Source of the DNA: an uncultured Lachnospiraceae bacterium
GTDB lineage: Bacteria; Bacillota; Clostridia; Lachnospirales; Lachnospiraceae
NCBI GenBank assembly: GCA_910586705.1
Contig: CAJUJK010000004.1
Location: 110,333-174,332, forward strand
Length of the DNA stretch: 64,000 bases
Direction: 5' to 3'
The position numbers and the translations under genes are program-made. Within the stretch, counting starts at the first letter, position 1, and the number at the start of each line of letters is the position of its first letter. The notes beneath the pieces are model-generated. The model did no database searches, had not been told where the DNA came from, and saw only the letters and a program-made list of their open reading frames with translations. Positions 1 to 9,482 of the stretch are shown here, in pieces.

Positions 1-1
1 G

Positions 2-1633
2 ATCACATGCACCTGCCCGGAATGCGGCGGGACTATGAAGCGTGTGCCCGAAGTGATCGACTGCTGGTTTGATTCCGGTGCGATGCCCTTTGCACAGCAC
101 CATTATCCGTTTGAGAATAAGGAGCTGTTTGACAGCCAGTTCCCGGCGCAGTTTATCTCCGAGGCGGTGGACCAGACGCGCGGGTGGTTCTACTCGCTGA
201 TGGCGGAGTCCACGCTCCTGTTTAACTGTGCGCCCTTTGAGAACGTGATCGTGCTCGGGCATGTGCAGGACGAGAACGGGCAGAAGATGAGTAAGAGTAA
301 GGGCAACGCGGTGGATCCTTTCGAGGCGCTTGAGACTTACGGTGCGGACGCGATCCGCTGGTATTTCTATATCAATTCGGCGCCGTGGCTGCCCAACCGT
401 TTCCACGGCAAGGCGGTGCAGGAGGGGCAGCGCAAGTTCCTCGGCACGCTCTGGAATACCTACGCGTTCTTCGTGTTGTACGCGAATATCGACAGCTTTG
501 ACGCGACGAAGTACAGTCTGGAATACGACAAACTTCCCGTGATGGATAAATGGCTGCTCTCCAAATTAAACACGGCAGTTAAGGAAGTGGATGACCATCT
601 GAACCATTACAGAATCCCCGAGGCGGCGAGGGTTCTCGACAACTTTGTGGATGAGATGAGCAACTGGTATGTGAGAAGAAGCCGCGAGAGATTCTGGGCG
701 AAAGGCATGGAGCAGGACAAGATCAATGCTTACATGACGCTCTACACGGCGCTTGTGGATATCTGCAAGTGCGCGGCGCCCATGATTCCGTTTATGACGG
801 AGGAAATTTACCGCAATCTGGTGTGCAGCATTGACAAAGAAGCGCCGGAGAGCATTCACCTTTGCGACTTCCCGACGGCGGACGAGGGAATGATCGACAA
901 AAAGCTGGAAGACGCCATGGAAGAGGTGTTGAAGATCGTCGTCATGGGCCGGGCGGCGCGCAACACGGCGAATATCAAAAACCGCCAGCCCATCGGCACC
1001 ATGTACGTGAAGGCGGAGAACGTTCTCGACGACTTCTATCAGGATATCGTGAAGGACGAGTTAAATGTAAAGCAGATCGTATTCTCCGATGATGTGTCGG
1101 CGTTCACGACTTACAGCTTCAAGCCACAGCTTAAGACCGTCGGTCCGAAGTACGGCAAGCAGCTCGGCGGTATCAAGGCGTACCTGTCCGCGGTGGACGG
1201 CAGCGCGGCGATGGAGACTTTGAAATCACAGGGGGCGTTGAAATTTGACGTGGACGGTGTGGAAATTTCTCTTGCCGAGGAGGATCTGCTCATTGACATG
1301 GCGCAGAAGGACGGCTTTGTGGCGGAGGCAGACAATATAGTGAGCGTAGTGCTTGACACGAACCTGACGGATGAGCTGATCGAGGAGGGTTTTGTCTACG
1401 AGATCATCAGCAAGATCCAGACCATGAGAAAGGACGCGGATTTTGAGGTGATGGATCACATCCGTGTGACCTTTGACGGCAATGAAAAGGTGGCGCAGAT
1501 CGCCGCGAGGAACGAGGCTGTGATTGCCGGGAAGGTGCTGGCGGAGAGCATCGGCACGGGAGAAAATCTGGCGGTTTCCAAAGAGTGGAACGTGAACGGG
1601 GAGACTGTGACGATCGGCATCCAGAAAATATAA
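2..1633 (+). CDS. ileS: Isoleucyl-tRNA synthetase, type 2 (5'-truncated by window edge)
   Basis: Charges tRNA-Ile with isoleucine in the cytoplasm. The reading frame is already open at base 2, so the N-terminal half lies outside the window. The visible part holds a TCPECGG zinc-type knot, the late catalytic core with VIDCWFDSGAMPF and RGWFYS, the class I signature KMSKSKGN, then the helical anticodon-binding domain and a C-terminal DUF5915-like extension (NIKNRQPIG onward). The protein lacks the C-terminal cysteine finger of type 1 bacterial IleS and instead resembles the larger eukaryote-like type 2 enzymes, a class known for low mupirocin sensitivity. That last point is family knowledge and was not tested here. 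Confidence 0.97.
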   Translation: MTCTCPECGGTMKRVPEVIDCWFDSGAMPFAQHHYPFENKELFDSQFPAQFISEAVDQTRGWFYSLMAESTLLFNCAPFENVIVLGHVQDENGQKMSKSKGNAVDPFEALETYGADAIRWYFYINSAPWLPNRFHGKAVQEGQRKFLGTLWNTYAFFVLYANIDSFDATKYSLEYDKLPVMDKWLLSKLNTAVKEVDDHLNHYRIPEAARVLDNFVDEMSNWYVRRSRERFWAKGMEQDKINAYMTLYTALVDICKCAAPMIPFMTEEIYRNLVCSIDKEAPESIHLCDFPTADEGMIDKKLEDAMEEVLKIVVMGRAARNTANIKNRQPIGTMYVKAENVLDDFYQDIVKDELNVKQIVFSDDVSAFTTYSFKPQLKTVGPKYGKQLGGIKAYLSAVDGSAAMETLKSQGALKFDVDGVEISLAEEDLLIDMAQKDGFVAEADNIVSVVLDTNLTDELIEEGFVYEIISKIQTMRKDADFEVMDHIRVTFDGNEKVAQIAARNEAVIAGKVLAESIGTGENLAVSKEWNVNGETVTIGIQKI

Positions 1634-1638
1634 ACGCT

Positions 1639-3129
1639 ATGTGTAACAGGCAGCACAGAAATAAGGAAAAACGGGGAAATAGCGTGGCAGCCCTTCGCCG
1701 GACCGCGGCGGTGGTCGTGGCGGTCTGTGTGATCGGCTGCGTGGCAAAAGAAGCTCTCGCCTTCAACGGGGATGGGGATGCGCTTCCCTACGGCTGCAGC
1801 CCGGTGTCAGCGGATTTGCCCGGCATACCGGCTATGGAGAACAGCAGGTACGCTGTGTGGGAAGGGAACATTTACTACCGCCAGTATTCCGGCGAAGATA
1901 GGGACGAGGGCGGATTGTGGGCGTATTTTGAACCGGTTGCGGACACGGCGAAGGAACTGATGTGCATGGGGCAGGACGGAAGCGTGACGCAGGTTGGAGT
2001 GGATTACGGTTGTGACGGGCTTTTTATTGTCAATGGAAGAATCTATTCCCAGAAATACAAGCAGACGCGCGAAAACGGACATCAGATTACCCGTGCGGTC
2101 GTCTATTCCTGTGATTTAGATGGAAGCAACGTGAAGGAATACAGCGCCCGCAGGGTGTATGCGGTGAAGGGTGATAAAATCATCTGCGGGACAGGCGGGT
2201 ACGCAGGAGATGACGGATATGGGATCACATGGATCGACGGACGGAATGGAGAGGAACATGAGCTGATATCGGGAAAAGGTCTGTATCATGGGGCGGAATA
2301 TCTGGGCGCTACGGAGGAAGCGGTATTTTTATCTAAGCTGGTAAAGCATGAGGAAAACGAGTACGAGCAGCCCTATGATGTGACGTTGTATTCTGTTGAC
2401 TATCAGGGGAATATAAAGGATTTGGCGACGGTCACCATGCAGGAGTATGCGGAAGACTGCGTATCGGAGGAATTTTTGCTAAACGCGACGGAATCCCCGC
2501 TTTTTATTCCCTGTTTTCAGATATTGGGAGATGAACTTTACTTTTCCGTGGGCACAACCAACGGCACGGCAGGTGTGTATTCCGGCGGGATGATTTATCG
2601 GATAAAAAAGGATGGCAGCGGTCTTACCCGGCTTGTGGAACATTCTCCCGCGAAAAGATTTTATCTGTATGATGACGGTGTGAACAGGGTTTTGTTCTGC
2701 CGGCTGCCCGATCAGAGGACTGCCTTCTGGAAGGATGGTATGCAGCAGGTTGTTCTGCAGGGGAAAGCCGTTGACAATATAGTGGTGGGGGACGCCGACC
2801 AGACCTATTTCGACAGACCGCACAGCTATGTGGCGGCAGACGGTGCGGACGCGATTCTGTTTTACCCGGACAATTCCGGCGTCTGTTATGTGCTGCTCTC
2901 GGAAAAGGAAAGCAGAAAGCTTGGCATACGGACGCATGTGGACGGGCATCTTGTACAGCAGATAGAGGATATAGAGTATCTGGACGGGAGACTTTTCTTT
3001 ACCGTGACGGATCTGACATACAGCGAGGAGTACAGCATTGGCTGGCGGGACGCCTATGAGCGCGGCAGGAGCGTGTGTTACTGCAAGGACATGGAGAGCG
3101 GAAAAATCCGTGTACTGTACACGTATTGA
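1639..3129 (+). CDS. Secreted DUF5050-like propeller protein
   Basis: Hypothetical exported protein of 496 residues. The N-terminus is basic, followed by a hydrophobic stretch (AAVVVAVCVIGCVA). It could be cleaved by signal peptidase I after ALA, or lipidated at the cysteine of VIGC. The rest is made of repeated beta segments such as GMIYRIKKDGSGLTRL and VVYSCDLDGSNVKEY, which resemble DUF5050/propeller blades with a 'dG s' turn. The chosen ATG lies 5 bases after the ileS stop with no strong ribosome binding site, so translational coupling is likely. An in-frame ATG at 1585 inside ileS would bury the signal peptide. The substrate or partner is unknown. Confidence 0.72.
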   Translation: MCNRQHRNKEKRGNSVAALRRTAAVVVAVCVIGCVAKEALAFNGDGDALPYGCSPVSADLPGIPAMENSRYAVWEGNIYYRQYSGEDRDEGGLWAYFEPVADTAKELMCMGQDGSVTQVGVDYGCDGLFIVNGRIYSQKYKQTRENGHQITRAVVYSCDLDGSNVKEYSARRVYAVKGDKIICGTGGYAGDDGYGITWIDGRNGEEHELISGKGLYHGAEYLGATEEAVFLSKLVKHEENEYEQPYDVTLYSVDYQGNIKDLATVTMQEYAEDCVSEEFLLNATESPLFIPCFQILGDELYFSVGTTNGTAGVYSGGMIYRIKKDGSGLTRLVEHSPAKRFYLYDDGVNRVLFCRLPDQRTAFWKDGMQQVVLQGKAVDNIVVGDADQTYFDRPHSYVAADGADAILFYPDNSGVCYVLLSEKESRKLGIRTHVDGHLVQQIEDIEYLDGRLFFTVTDLTYSEEYSIGWRDAYERGRSVCYCKDMESGKIRVLYTY

Positions 3130-3189
3130 CTGTTATAAATATAAAAAAATAAATTCCGGGATGCAAAATGTTAAATTTCAATCTTTATA

Positions 3190-3218
3190 TGGTCAAAAAT
3201 AAAAAAGCAGGCTATAAT
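3190..3218 (+). promoter_or_regulatory. Sigma-A promoter of glgP
   Basis: A -35 box TGGTCA (3190-3195), 17-base spacer and perfect -10 TATAAT (3213-3218). An in-frame ATG at 3217 falls inside the -10 box, so it cannot be on the mRNA. This fixes the glgP start further downstream at 3274. Confidence 0.75.
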
Positions 3219-3273
3219 GGAAATGAATGTAAACAAACCTAATCTGACAGCAGGGTTAACGAGGAGGAGAGAG

Positions 3274-5784
3274 ATGATAAAGAAAGCACCTACAAAAACT
3301 TTTGATACAGAGCTTTTTAAGAGAAGCGTCCTTTACAATGTAAAAACCCTTTACAGAAAGACGCTGGAGGAGGCATCTGACCAACAGATCTTTCAGGCGG
3401 TATCCTACGCGGTTAAGGACGCCATCGTGGATCAGTGGTTAAAGTCCCAGAAGGAGTTCGAGAGACAGGATCCGAAAATGGTTTACTATCTGTCCATGGA
3501 ATTTCTGATGGGCAGGGCGCTGGGCAACAATATGATCAATCTGCAGGCATATAAAGCATTCGCGCAGGCGCTTGCGGAGCTTGGCATTGATATCAACGTG
3601 GTGGAGGATCAGGAGCCAGACGCGGCGCTGGGCAACGGCGGTCTGGGCCGTCTTGCGGCATGTTTCCTCGACTCTCTGGCAACGCTCGGCTACGAAGCTT
3701 ACGGCTGCGGTATCCGCTACCGTTACGGTATGTTTAAGCAGGAGATCCGGGACGGATATCAGGTGGAAGTGCCGGATAACTGGCTCAAGGACGGCAATCC
3801 TTTTGAACTGCGCAGACCCGAGTACGCGAAGGAAGTGCGTTTCGGCGGCTACGTGAACGTGTATGTGGATGAGAACGGCAGGAGCAACTTCAAACAGGAA
3901 GGCTATCAGGCGGTGACGGCGGTTCCCTATGATCTGCCGGTTGTGGGTTACGGCAGCGGTGTCGTCAATACCCTCCGTATCTGGGACGCGGAGCCGGTGA
4001 ACTGCTTCCAGCTCGATTCCTTTGATAAAGGCGACTACCAGAAAGCGGTGGAGCAGGAAAACCTCGCGAGAAATATCGTGGAGGTGCTCTATCCTAACGA
4101 CAATCACTATGCGGGCAAGGAACTCCGCTTAAAACAGCAGTATTTCTTCATCTCTGCGTCGGTGCAGACGGCGGTGGCGAAGTATATGAGAAACCATGAC
4201 GACATCAGGAAGTTCCATGAGAAGGTGACTTTCCAGTTGAACGATACCCATCCCACCGTTGCCGTTGCGGAGCTGATGCGTATTCTGATGGACGAGCATT
4301 ATCTGACATGGGACGAGGCGTGGGAGGTGACGACCAAGACATGCGCGTACACGAACCACACGATTATGTCAGAGGCTTTGGAGAAATGGCCCATCGAACT
4401 GTTCTCCAGACTCCTTCCGAGAGTGTATCAGATCGTGGAGGAGATCAACCGCCGTTTCATCGCGAGAATCGAGCAGATGTATCCCGGCAACCATGAGAAA
4501 GTCAGAAAGATGGCGATCATCTATGACGGACAGGTGAAGATGGCGCATCTGGCGATCGCGGCAGGTTACTCTGTGAACGGCGTGGCAAGATTACATACGG
4601 AAATCTTAAAGAATCAGGAGCTGAAGGATTTCTACGAGATGATGCCCGAGAAGTTCAACAACAAGACAAACGGCATCACCCAGAGAAGATTCCTGCTGCA
4701 CGCGAACCCGCTTCTGGCGGACTGGGTGACCGATCATGTGGGCAATGACTGGATCACGGATCTGCCGAAGATCAACAAACTGAAAATCTATGCTGACGAT
4801 GAGAAAGCGCAGCAGGAGTTTATGAATATCAAGTATCAGAACAAAGTGCGTCTGGCTGAGTACATCATGGAGCACAACGGCATCGAGGTAGATCCCCGCT
4901 CTATCTTTGACGTACAGGTAAAACGTCTGCACGAGTATAAGCGTCAGCTTTTGAACATCCTTCATGTGATGTATCTCTACAATGAGCTGAAAGAGCACCC
5001 GGATATGGATTTCTATCCCAGAACGTTCATTTTCGGCGCGAAGGCGGCAGCAGGCTACAAGAACGCAAAGCTTACCATCAAGCTCATCAATTCCGTGGCG
5101 GATGTGGTGAACAACGATCCTGCCATCAACGGAAAGATCAAAGTGGTGTTTATCGAGAACTACCGTGTGTCCAACGCGGAGCTTATCTTCGCGGCGGCGG
5201 ATGTGTCTGAGCAGATTTCCACTGCCAGCAAGGAGGCATCCGGCACAGGAAACATGAAGTTTATGTTAAACGGCGCGCTGACCATCGGCACTATGGACGG
5301 TGCGAACGTGGAGATTGTGGAAGAAGTGGGAGAGGAGAATGCGTTTATCTTTGGTCTGTCCTCCGATGAAGTGATCCGCTACGAGAATTACGGCGGCTAT
5401 CATCCCACGGATATCTTTAACAACGATCCCGACGTGAGAAAGGTGCTGATGCAGCTGATCAACGGCACCTATTCGCCTAACGATCCGGACCTGTTCCGCT
5501 CCCTTTACAATTCTCTGCTGAATACGCAGAGCACCGCAAAGGCGGACACCTACTTTATCCTGAAGGACTTCAAGGCTTACGCGGAGGCGCAGAAAAAGGT
5601 GGAGGCTGCTTACCGGGATGAGAAGGGCTGGGCGAGAAGCGCGATCCTGAACGTGGCGTGCTCCGGCAAGTTTACTTCCGACAGAACCATTCAGGAGTAT
5701 GTGGATGATATCTGGAAGCTGGATAAGGTCGTGATCCCGAAGGAGCCTGTTGTAACTGATACGAAAACCATCAATAAAGCATAA
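3274..5784 (+). CDS. glgP: Glycogen/maltodextrin phosphorylase
   Basis: Releases glucose 1-phosphate from the non-reducing ends of glycogen or maltodextrins. The 836-residue protein is full length for GT35. Visible motifs are MEFLMGRALGNN near the N-terminus, the substrate loop QLNDTHPTVAVAELMR, VKRLHEYKRQLLN, and the pyridoxal phosphate lysine in EASGTGNMKF. The start ATG follows a very strong ribosome binding site, GAGGAGGAG. The gene has its own promoter and terminator and no other glycogen gene next to it, so it appears monocistronic. The substrate (glycogen or maltodextrin) cannot be told from sequence. Confidence 0.97.
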   Translation: MIKKAPTKTFDTELFKRSVLYNVKTLYRKTLEEASDQQIFQAVSYAVKDAIVDQWLKSQKEFERQDPKMVYYLSMEFLMGRALGNNMINLQAYKAFAQALAELGIDINVVEDQEPDAALGNGGLGRLAACFLDSLATLGYEAYGCGIRYRYGMFKQEIRDGYQVEVPDNWLKDGNPFELRRPEYAKEVRFGGYVNVYVDENGRSNFKQEGYQAVTAVPYDLPVVGYGSGVVNTLRIWDAEPVNCFQLDSFDKGDYQKAVEQENLARNIVEVLYPNDNHYAGKELRLKQQYFFISASVQTAVAKYMRNHDDIRKFHEKVTFQLNDTHPTVAVAELMRILMDEHYLTWDEAWEVTTKTCAYTNHTIMSEALEKWPIELFSRLLPRVYQIVEEINRRFIARIEQMYPGNHEKVRKMAIIYDGQVKMAHLAIAAGYSVNGVARLHTEILKNQELKDFYEMMPEKFNNKTNGITQRRFLLHANPLLADWVTDHVGNDWITDLPKINKLKIYADDEKAQQEFMNIKYQNKVRLAEYIMEHNGIEVDPRSIFDVQVKRLHEYKRQLLNILHVMYLYNELKEHPDMDFYPRTFIFGAKAAAGYKNAKLTIKLINSVADVVNNDPAINGKIKVVFIENYRVSNAELIFAAADVSEQISTASKEASGTGNMKFMLNGALTIGTMDGANVEIVEEVGEENAFIFGLSSDEVIRYENYGGYHPTDIFNNDPDVRKVLMQLINGTYSPNDPDLFRSLYNSLLNTQSTAKADTYFILKDFKAYAEAQKKVEAAYRDEKGWARSAILNVACSGKFTSDRTIQEYVDDIWKLDKVVIPKEPVVTDTKTINKA

Positions 5785-5799
5785 TCTATCATGGAAATG

Positions 5800-5827
5800 A
5801 GCGCCGTCCGTCCGGGCGGCGCTTTTT
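5800..5827 (+). terminator. Rho-independent terminator of glgP
   Basis: A 10-bp stem (AGCGCCGTCC / GGGCGGCGCT, one wobble pair) with a GTCC loop is followed by TTTTTGT. It lies 15 bases after the glgP stop. Confidence 0.92.
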
Positions 5828-5868
5828 GTCTGCCTTTTTGGGAGGATACTCATGCGTACCGCTCGATT

Positions 5869-5896
5869 TTGAGAAAAATATATGCTATGATACAAT
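5869..5896 (+). promoter_or_regulatory. Sigma-A promoter of the J/TPR-Hsp70 unit
   Basis: TTGAGA (5869-5874), 16-base spacer and TACAAT (5891-5896), 26 bases before the start codon of the TPR gene. Confidence 0.7.
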
Positions 5897-5922
5897 AGGG
5901 TAGAAATTGGGAGGGAATTGTT

Positions 5923-8900
5923 ATGGATAAAAAACTGGCATTTCAGATATTGGGGCTTTCGGAGACGAAGGAAGAAGAGCAGATCAGGCAGAGTTACCTC
6001 ACACTTTTAAAGGGCACGAACCCGGAGGACGATCCAGAGGGGTTTAAGCGTCTGCGCGAGGCATACGAGGAGGCGCTCCGCTTTGCCGGGCAGCAGGACG
6101 AGGAAGAGGAGGAAGAGCCGCAGGGAGAAGTCGGGCTGTGGATGAAGCGCGTGCGGGAAGTCTACCGGGATATTCTTTCGCGCAGGGAGCCGGAGAACTG
6201 GAAGGCGCTTTTTGACGACCCGGTCTGCGCGGGTCTGGACACGTTTCTGGATGCGAGGGGACAGCTTCTTGGTTTTCTGTCCGGGCATTCTTTTTTACCG
6301 CAGACGGTATGGGTGCTGCTTGATCAGACATTTCATGTGATAGAAGATTTCGATGGGCTGAAAGAGGAATTTCATGTCAATTTTTTAAAGCATATTAAGT
6401 ACCATGTCAATACGGGCGATTTTCTTGACTACAGCCTGTTTGAGGCGCTGGATGGCTGTGAGCCGGAGAACGACGAGGAGACGGACGATTATATCAAGGA
6501 GTATTTTGATATCAAAAACCGGCTGGAGAACGACGAGACAGAGGGCGTGTCCCAGAGACTTTCGGATATGAAAAGGCACGGCGTTTACCACCCGTATGAG
6601 GATGTGGAGCGGTTACGCCTCTCTATCCGGCTGAATGAACCCGAAAAGGGCAGGGAACTGGCGCAGGAGCTGATCGGGCGCTATCCCGAGGACGGCTATG
6701 TCCGGGTCTGGACCGGGAAAATCTTTTATGATACGGGGGAGGAAGAGAGAGGATTTGCACAGTGGGAGGCGGTGCTTGACAAGGAGCCGGATTACTATAT
6801 GGCGAAATATTTTGCCATGCATCACCTTGTGGACCAGAAGGAATGGGATCAGGCGGGCAAGTATGTGAATGAGCTGATCAAGGTGAACCGGCGGGATGAG
6901 GAGCTGCTGGGTCTGCAGAAGGAGATTGACAACGCGCTTGTTCCAGAACTGCGGGAGGCACTCGACAAAGGGGAGGCTTACGGGGAACTTTCCGGGAAAG
7001 AGCTGCGGGCGTTTCTGGGATGGCGGCTGTTCGACCTCGAGCGGTATGAGGATATTCTTGACCTGATTGCACAGGACAGCGAGCTGGAAGCGGAAGAGGA
7101 TGGTCTTGAGCTGAAGGCGTGGGCGCTTTACAGACTGGAGCGTTATGTGGAAGCGATTCCCGTATATCAGGCGCATCTGAAATGTGTGGAGGAAAACGAA
7201 GATGACGGGAAGGAGAAGGCTTCCAAGGCGGCACAGAGCCACCGGCTTCTCGGCGTCTGCTACTACTGTACTGAAAAGCCGGATGAAGGCGAGCGGGAGA
7301 CGAAAACGGCGATTGGGCTGGAGGTGGACGAAAGAACCCGTATCGACTGTAAATACTATTTAGCGGACAGGTATCTTGCCCTGAAGGAATACGAGAAGGC
7401 GACAGAGGTCTGTGACGATATTCTGGCGACAGACGACGGGTTTTACCCCGCTTATCTCGTCAGACAGGAGGCGTGCTACCACATGCGAAAGGCGCAGCAG
7501 GTGGTGGATGATTACTACCGCGCCATAGATCTGTATGCGGGCTTTGATAAGCCGTACCTCTACGCGGCGATGATTTTTTATGATTATAATCAGTACAAGG
7601 ATGCCATCGGCGTGATTGAGAGGGCAAGAGAAAATGGCGTGGAGTTTTCCAAAAAGCTGCGTTTTCAGGAGGCGAAGATACTGCGAATGCTCTCGGAGGA
7701 CGCAGAGAGCCGGAAACGGCCTCTGGAAATACTGAATGCGCTGCTTGAGGAGACGAAAGAAAAGACGGAGAAAGAGGAGGGGGACAGGGATGCCCTTGAC
7801 CGGGCGGAGCTGCTCTTTGAAAAGGGGCTTTTATTTGAGCGGGAAGAAAAACTGGGTACGGCGATCGAGCTTGTGCAGGGGGCAATGATGCTAGACCCGG
7901 AGGAGCCTTACTATGCGCTTGTGCTGGGGAATCTTTATCGGGATTCAGAGCAGTTTGACAAGGCGCTTGCGCAGTATAAGAGGCTGGAGGAGGTCTATCA
8001 TCACACGGAATATTATTTCGGCATAGGCGTCTGTTATCAGGTGGCGGAGGAGTGGCGGCAGGCTGTCCTTTACTATGCAAAGGCGGCGGAGCAGGACGAG
8101 ACTTACCGCGACGTGAATTTGAGACTTTTCCAGTGTTACAGAAGTCTGTACAACGAGGAGTATAAGCGTGCGGATTATGAGGCGGCGCTGCGCTATATTA
8201 ACAAGCAGATGGAGGTTACCCAGAACCGGGGATACCGTCTGTGGGACCGGGGAAATCTGTACGTGGATGCAATGGAGACAGAGGCTGCCGTGGCGGATTA
8301 TGAGGCGGCTCTTGCAGCCGGAACGGTCCCCGGGGAGGAATGCCATATCCTCTGGGAAAATATCGGTGTCGCCTATAAGAATAGCAGGCAGTTTGAAAAA
8401 GGCTATGAGGCTTACCGGCGTGCCGTGGAGATGATGGGCGGGAAGGACGCGTCTGTCAAGGGGTACTGCGGCATGGCGAAGTGCTGCCGGGGGATGGGGG
8501 ATTATGAGAAGGCCATCGCCTGCTGCAGGGAGGGACTGGCGGTATTTCCGGCGGATGATACGCTGTGGGATACGCTGTATGACTGTTACCGCATGATGGG
8601 GCGCCCGGAGGAAGCGCTGCGCGTGGAGGAGGAAAGACGGAAACAGACCGGCGACACGATGGAATATTATGCCAATGTTTCCTACGCCCTGCTCGCCATT
8701 GGAAAGGTGCAGGAGGGACTGGCGCTTTTTGACGAGATGAAAAGAGCATGGATGAAACGTGCCGCGGACAAAGCGGAACTGGCGGAAATGTACAGGGAGT
8801 GGGCGGATCATCTGACGGAAGTGTGCGCGTTTGCGGAGGGGGCAAAAAAATATCAGGATGCGGCGGCACTGTACGAGGATAACTGGCAGAAAAAATTCCA

Positions 8901-9408
8901 GATGGAATGGCGGACAGGGAACTGCTATTATATGATTGGGGAGCGGGACAAAGCGGCACGCTATGCCAAAAAGGCGCTTGCCTGTCTTGCCGAACATCAT
9001 GTAGAACCGGATGATTACAGGGCTGACCCGCAGGAGGCGCCTCTGCATGGCGGGTGGCTTGCATGGTGCGATCTGATGCTGGGGGAAAAGGAGAAGGCGA
9101 AGCAGTTTTTTGAAAAGATGGAACAGCTAAGACCGTGTGCGCTCTGCCGACACAAAAAATGTTATGAGGCGACTTTCTGGCTCGGCTGCTATTATTACTG
9201 TGAAGGGGAATCTGAGAGGGCGGCGGCGTTGTTTGAGGAGACGCTGAAAAGAGATGTAACCATGACGATGGCGAAATTTCTTCTGGATAAGATTCGGAAT
9301 GGTGACTGTGGTTTTCCCGGGAAATCAAGCGGGCAGGCGCAGGAACCGGGACAAAAACAGGGACTTGTGGCGCGGCTGTTTGGCAGAAAAAAGGGTCCTG
9401 CGAACTGA
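5923..9408 (+). CDS. J-domain-like, multi-TPR protein
   Basis: A cytoplasmic protein of 1161 residues with no signal peptide or membrane segment. Residues 1-55 fold like a J domain (AFQILGL, QIRQSYLTLL, FKRLREAYEEAL), but the HPD tripeptide that stimulates Hsp70 is replaced by NPEDDPEG. The remainder is rich in TPR-type helical pairs, for example YYALVLGNLYRDSEQFDKAL and HILWENIGVAYKNSRQFEKG. The C-terminus has a Cys cluster (CALCRHKKC) and a basic tail. The start follows GGGAGG. The next gene encodes an HscC-type Hsp70, so a co-chaperone or client-adaptor role is inferred. There are no direct functional data for this pairing. Confidence 0.85.
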   Translation: MDKKLAFQILGLSETKEEEQIRQSYLTLLKGTNPEDDPEGFKRLREAYEEALRFAGQQDEEEEEEPQGEVGLWMKRVREVYRDILSRREPENWKALFDDPVCAGLDTFLDARGQLLGFLSGHSFLPQTVWVLLDQTFHVIEDFDGLKEEFHVNFLKHIKYHVNTGDFLDYSLFEALDGCEPENDEETDDYIKEYFDIKNRLENDETEGVSQRLSDMKRHGVYHPYEDVERLRLSIRLNEPEKGRELAQELIGRYPEDGYVRVWTGKIFYDTGEEERGFAQWEAVLDKEPDYYMAKYFAMHHLVDQKEWDQAGKYVNELIKVNRRDEELLGLQKEIDNALVPELREALDKGEAYGELSGKELRAFLGWRLFDLERYEDILDLIAQDSELEAEEDGLELKAWALYRLERYVEAIPVYQAHLKCVEENEDDGKEKASKAAQSHRLLGVCYYCTEKPDEGERETKTAIGLEVDERTRIDCKYYLADRYLALKEYEKATEVCDDILATDDGFYPAYLVRQEACYHMRKAQQVVDDYYRAIDLYAGFDKPYLYAAMIFYDYNQYKDAIGVIERARENGVEFSKKLRFQEAKILRMLSEDAESRKRPLEILNALLEETKEKTEKEEGDRDALDRAELLFEKGLLFEREEKLGTAIELVQGAMMLDPEEPYYALVLGNLYRDSEQFDKALAQYKRLEEVYHHTEYYFGIGVCYQVAEEWRQAVLYYAKAAEQDETYRDVNLRLFQCYRSLYNEEYKRADYEAALRYINKQMEVTQNRGYRLWDRGNLYVDAMETEAAVADYEAALAAGTVPGEECHILWENIGVAYKNSRQFEKGYEAYRRAVEMMGGKDASVKGYCGMAKCCRGMGDYEKAIACCREGLAVFPADDTLWDTLYDCYRMMGRPEEALRVEEERRKQTGDTMEYYANVSYALLAIGKVQEGLALFDEMKRAWMKRAADKAELAEMYREWADHLTEVCAFAEGAKKYQDAAALYEDNWQKKFQMEWRTGNCYYMIGERDKAARYAKKALACLAEHHVEPDDYRADPQEAPLHGGWLAWCDLMLGEKEKAKQFFEKMEQLRPCALCRHKKCYEATFWLGCYYYCEGESERAAALFEETLKRDVTMTMAKFLLDKIRNGDCGFPGKSSGQAQEPGQKQGLVARLFGRKKGPAN

Positions 9409-9482
9409 GACTGCCATGCAAAGCGGAATCTGGCGAAAACAAAAAAAGGAAACTGGTAAAGTGCGAAGGGATTTGAATAAAC

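Noticed and set aside
1585..1638. Upstream ATG within ileS for the propeller-like protein
   Set aside because: It would place 18 charged residues before the signal peptide and has no ribosome binding site.
3217..3273. ATG at 3217 as the start of glycogen phosphorylase
   Set aside because: It lies within the -10 box of the gene's promoter, and a much stronger ribosome binding site precedes the ATG at 3274.
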